A stretch of DNA of 6,461 nucleotides from Akkermansiaceae bacterium (GTDB taxonomy: Bacteria; Verrucomicrobiota; Verrucomicrobiia; Verrucomicrobiales; Akkermansiaceae): the NCBI GenBank assembly GCA_023300205.1, contig JALZVD010000016.1, positions 1 to 6,461 on the forward strand, written 5' to 3'. Under the pieces are notes generated by a model. The model searched no databases. It was given only the letters and a program-made list of their open reading frames with translations, and was not told where the DNA came from. The translations under genes were made by a program, and so were the position numbers. This document shows, piece after piece, positions 5,910 to 6,461 of this stretch (positions are counted from its first letter, which is position 1; every line of letters begins with the position of its first letter).

Positions 5910-6461
5910 TTATAGATTAGCGCTCACTTGAGAATCTTCGTTTAGTTTGGCCATGACACTACAAGCCAGAACCTGCTCCCAAATTAAAGCGGCTCCTTCT
6001 GGAACTTGATCTGCTGGCAGAAGACTACTTGGTTTATAAAAACCTCCACTTGCGGCCTTATTTCGGCTCGACCAAGAATTCCCTTTTACAGGATTTCCAA
6101 GAATCGTGGCTGTCTTCAATTGAGGAGCCCAATCGATCCCTAGAAATCGACAAAGTGCACGTTGTGACTCCTCTGGAGATTCCACTAGAGCTTCAAAAGT
6201 TACGATGCCTACTTGATCGGGAAAGTGCATCGCGAGATAAAGGGCATCAATGACTTTATGAAACCAATGCTCCCAAGCAGTCTGAATCATCTCAGAAGTG
6301 GGTTCGATATCTCCGTGGCGCGACTTAATTTGGGAAATTGCATACGAGGGAAACGAACGAAGACTCACTAGGATCCGCGCTTGCTGATGAGTTTCGCATA
6401 ACCATTTCAGCTGGGTTCTCATCCCTCCATGAACAAAATAGCGATCAAAGCGCTCGGATTT
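5910..6461 (-). CDS. Sulfotransferase family protein, C-terminal part (cut by right window edge)
   Basis: The frame is open from the right edge to the TAA at 5912-5910, giving 183 residues without a reliable start. An internal ATG at 6422 exists, but the frame continues upstream for 13 codons, and the GGAGGG before that ATG is only one or two bases away and so badly spaced; the gene very likely begins outside the window. The family moves sulfate from PAPS to a hydroxyl or amine. ILVSLRSFPSYAIS contains an Arg and a Ser eight residues apart (35 and 43 of the visible protein), matching the 3'-phosphate-binding motif. The later VTFEALVESPEESQRALCRFLGI, followed by GNPVKGNSWSS, matches the conserved sulfotransferase C-terminal half. 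The 5'-phosphosulfate loop is not visible. It lies upstream on the same strand, separated by 150 bp. Likely role: sulfation of the glycan or a sugar precursor. Its G+C (about 43-50% per row) is intermediate. Confidence 0.83.
   Translation of the reverse strand, partial: KSERFDRYFVHGGMRTQLKWLCETHQQARILVSLRSFPSYAISQIKSRHGDIEPTSEMIQTAWEHWFHKVIDALYLAMHFPDQVGIVTFEALVESPEESQRALCRFLGIDWAPQLKTATILGNPVKGNSWSSRNKAASGGFYKPSSLLPADQVPEGAALIWEQVLACSVMAKLNEDSQVSANL

Noticed and set aside
5909..5914. A perfect TATAAT on the minus strand overlapping the sulfotransferase stop codon
   Set aside because: No -35-like hexamer is found 16-18 bp upstream (the bases there read GATTCT, AGATTC or AAGATT), and it falls partly in coding sequence, so it was not called a promoter.
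6420..6422. ATG at 6422 preceded by GGAGGG as the sulfotransferase start
   Set aside because: The GGAGGG lies almost against the ATG, and the frame remains open and protein-like to the window edge; the visible part would also lack the 5'-phosphosulfate loop.
1..6461. CRISPR array, tRNA, rRNA or insertion sequence
   Set aside because: No regularly spaced repeats, cloverleaf-like sequence, rRNA-like stretch or transposase motif was seen on reading either strand.

Overview
The window is a one-directional block of eight genes, all on the minus strand, so it is transcribed from right to left. It reads as part of a Gram-negative surface-polysaccharide locus (O-antigen, capsule or a glycosylation island) that makes and attaches an unusual acyl decoration. 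The taxon cannot be fixed from the sequence. Most gene starts lack a clear Shine-Dalgarno sequence and have A/T-rich leaders instead, which would suit Bacteroidota or some PVC-group bacteria. The leftmost gene, however, is much more GC-rich (about 59% in the first 240 bases) than the operon core (sampled 60-base rows give 28-45%). A mosaic, horizontally assembled locus is the safest reading.

Layout in transcription order. (1) 6461-5910: the C-terminal part of a sulfotransferase, cut by the right edge. (2) About 150 bp of non-coding, AT-rich DNA. (3) A tight six-gene run from 5759 to 587 with gaps of 2-12 bp or a short overlap: FkbH-like HAD-IIIC protein, acyl carrier protein, MaoC-type hydratase/dehydratase, SDR reductase, two-domain GNAT-like acyltransferase, NodB-type polysaccharide deacetylase. 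(4) A 65-bp gap where base composition changes sharply. (5) 521-1: the N-terminal part of a LegC-family DegT/DnrJ/EryC1/StrS sugar aminotransferase, cut by the left edge.

How the genes may work together (inference). The FkbH-like protein loads a small C3 unit, by analogy a glyceryl group from 1,3-bisphosphoglycerate, onto the dedicated ACP. MaoC and SDR adjust its oxidation and hydration state while it is ACP-bound. The GNAT-like protein then transfers the acyl group to an amino sugar. The free amine could come from the LegC-like aminotransferase or from removal of an N-acetyl group by the deacetylase. No ketosynthase, AT or thioesterase is in the window, so either no chain extension occurs or it is encoded elsewhere. 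The sulfotransferase suggests that the finished glycan may also be sulfated.

No tRNA, rRNA, CRISPR array, insertion sequence or convincing rho-independent terminator was found.
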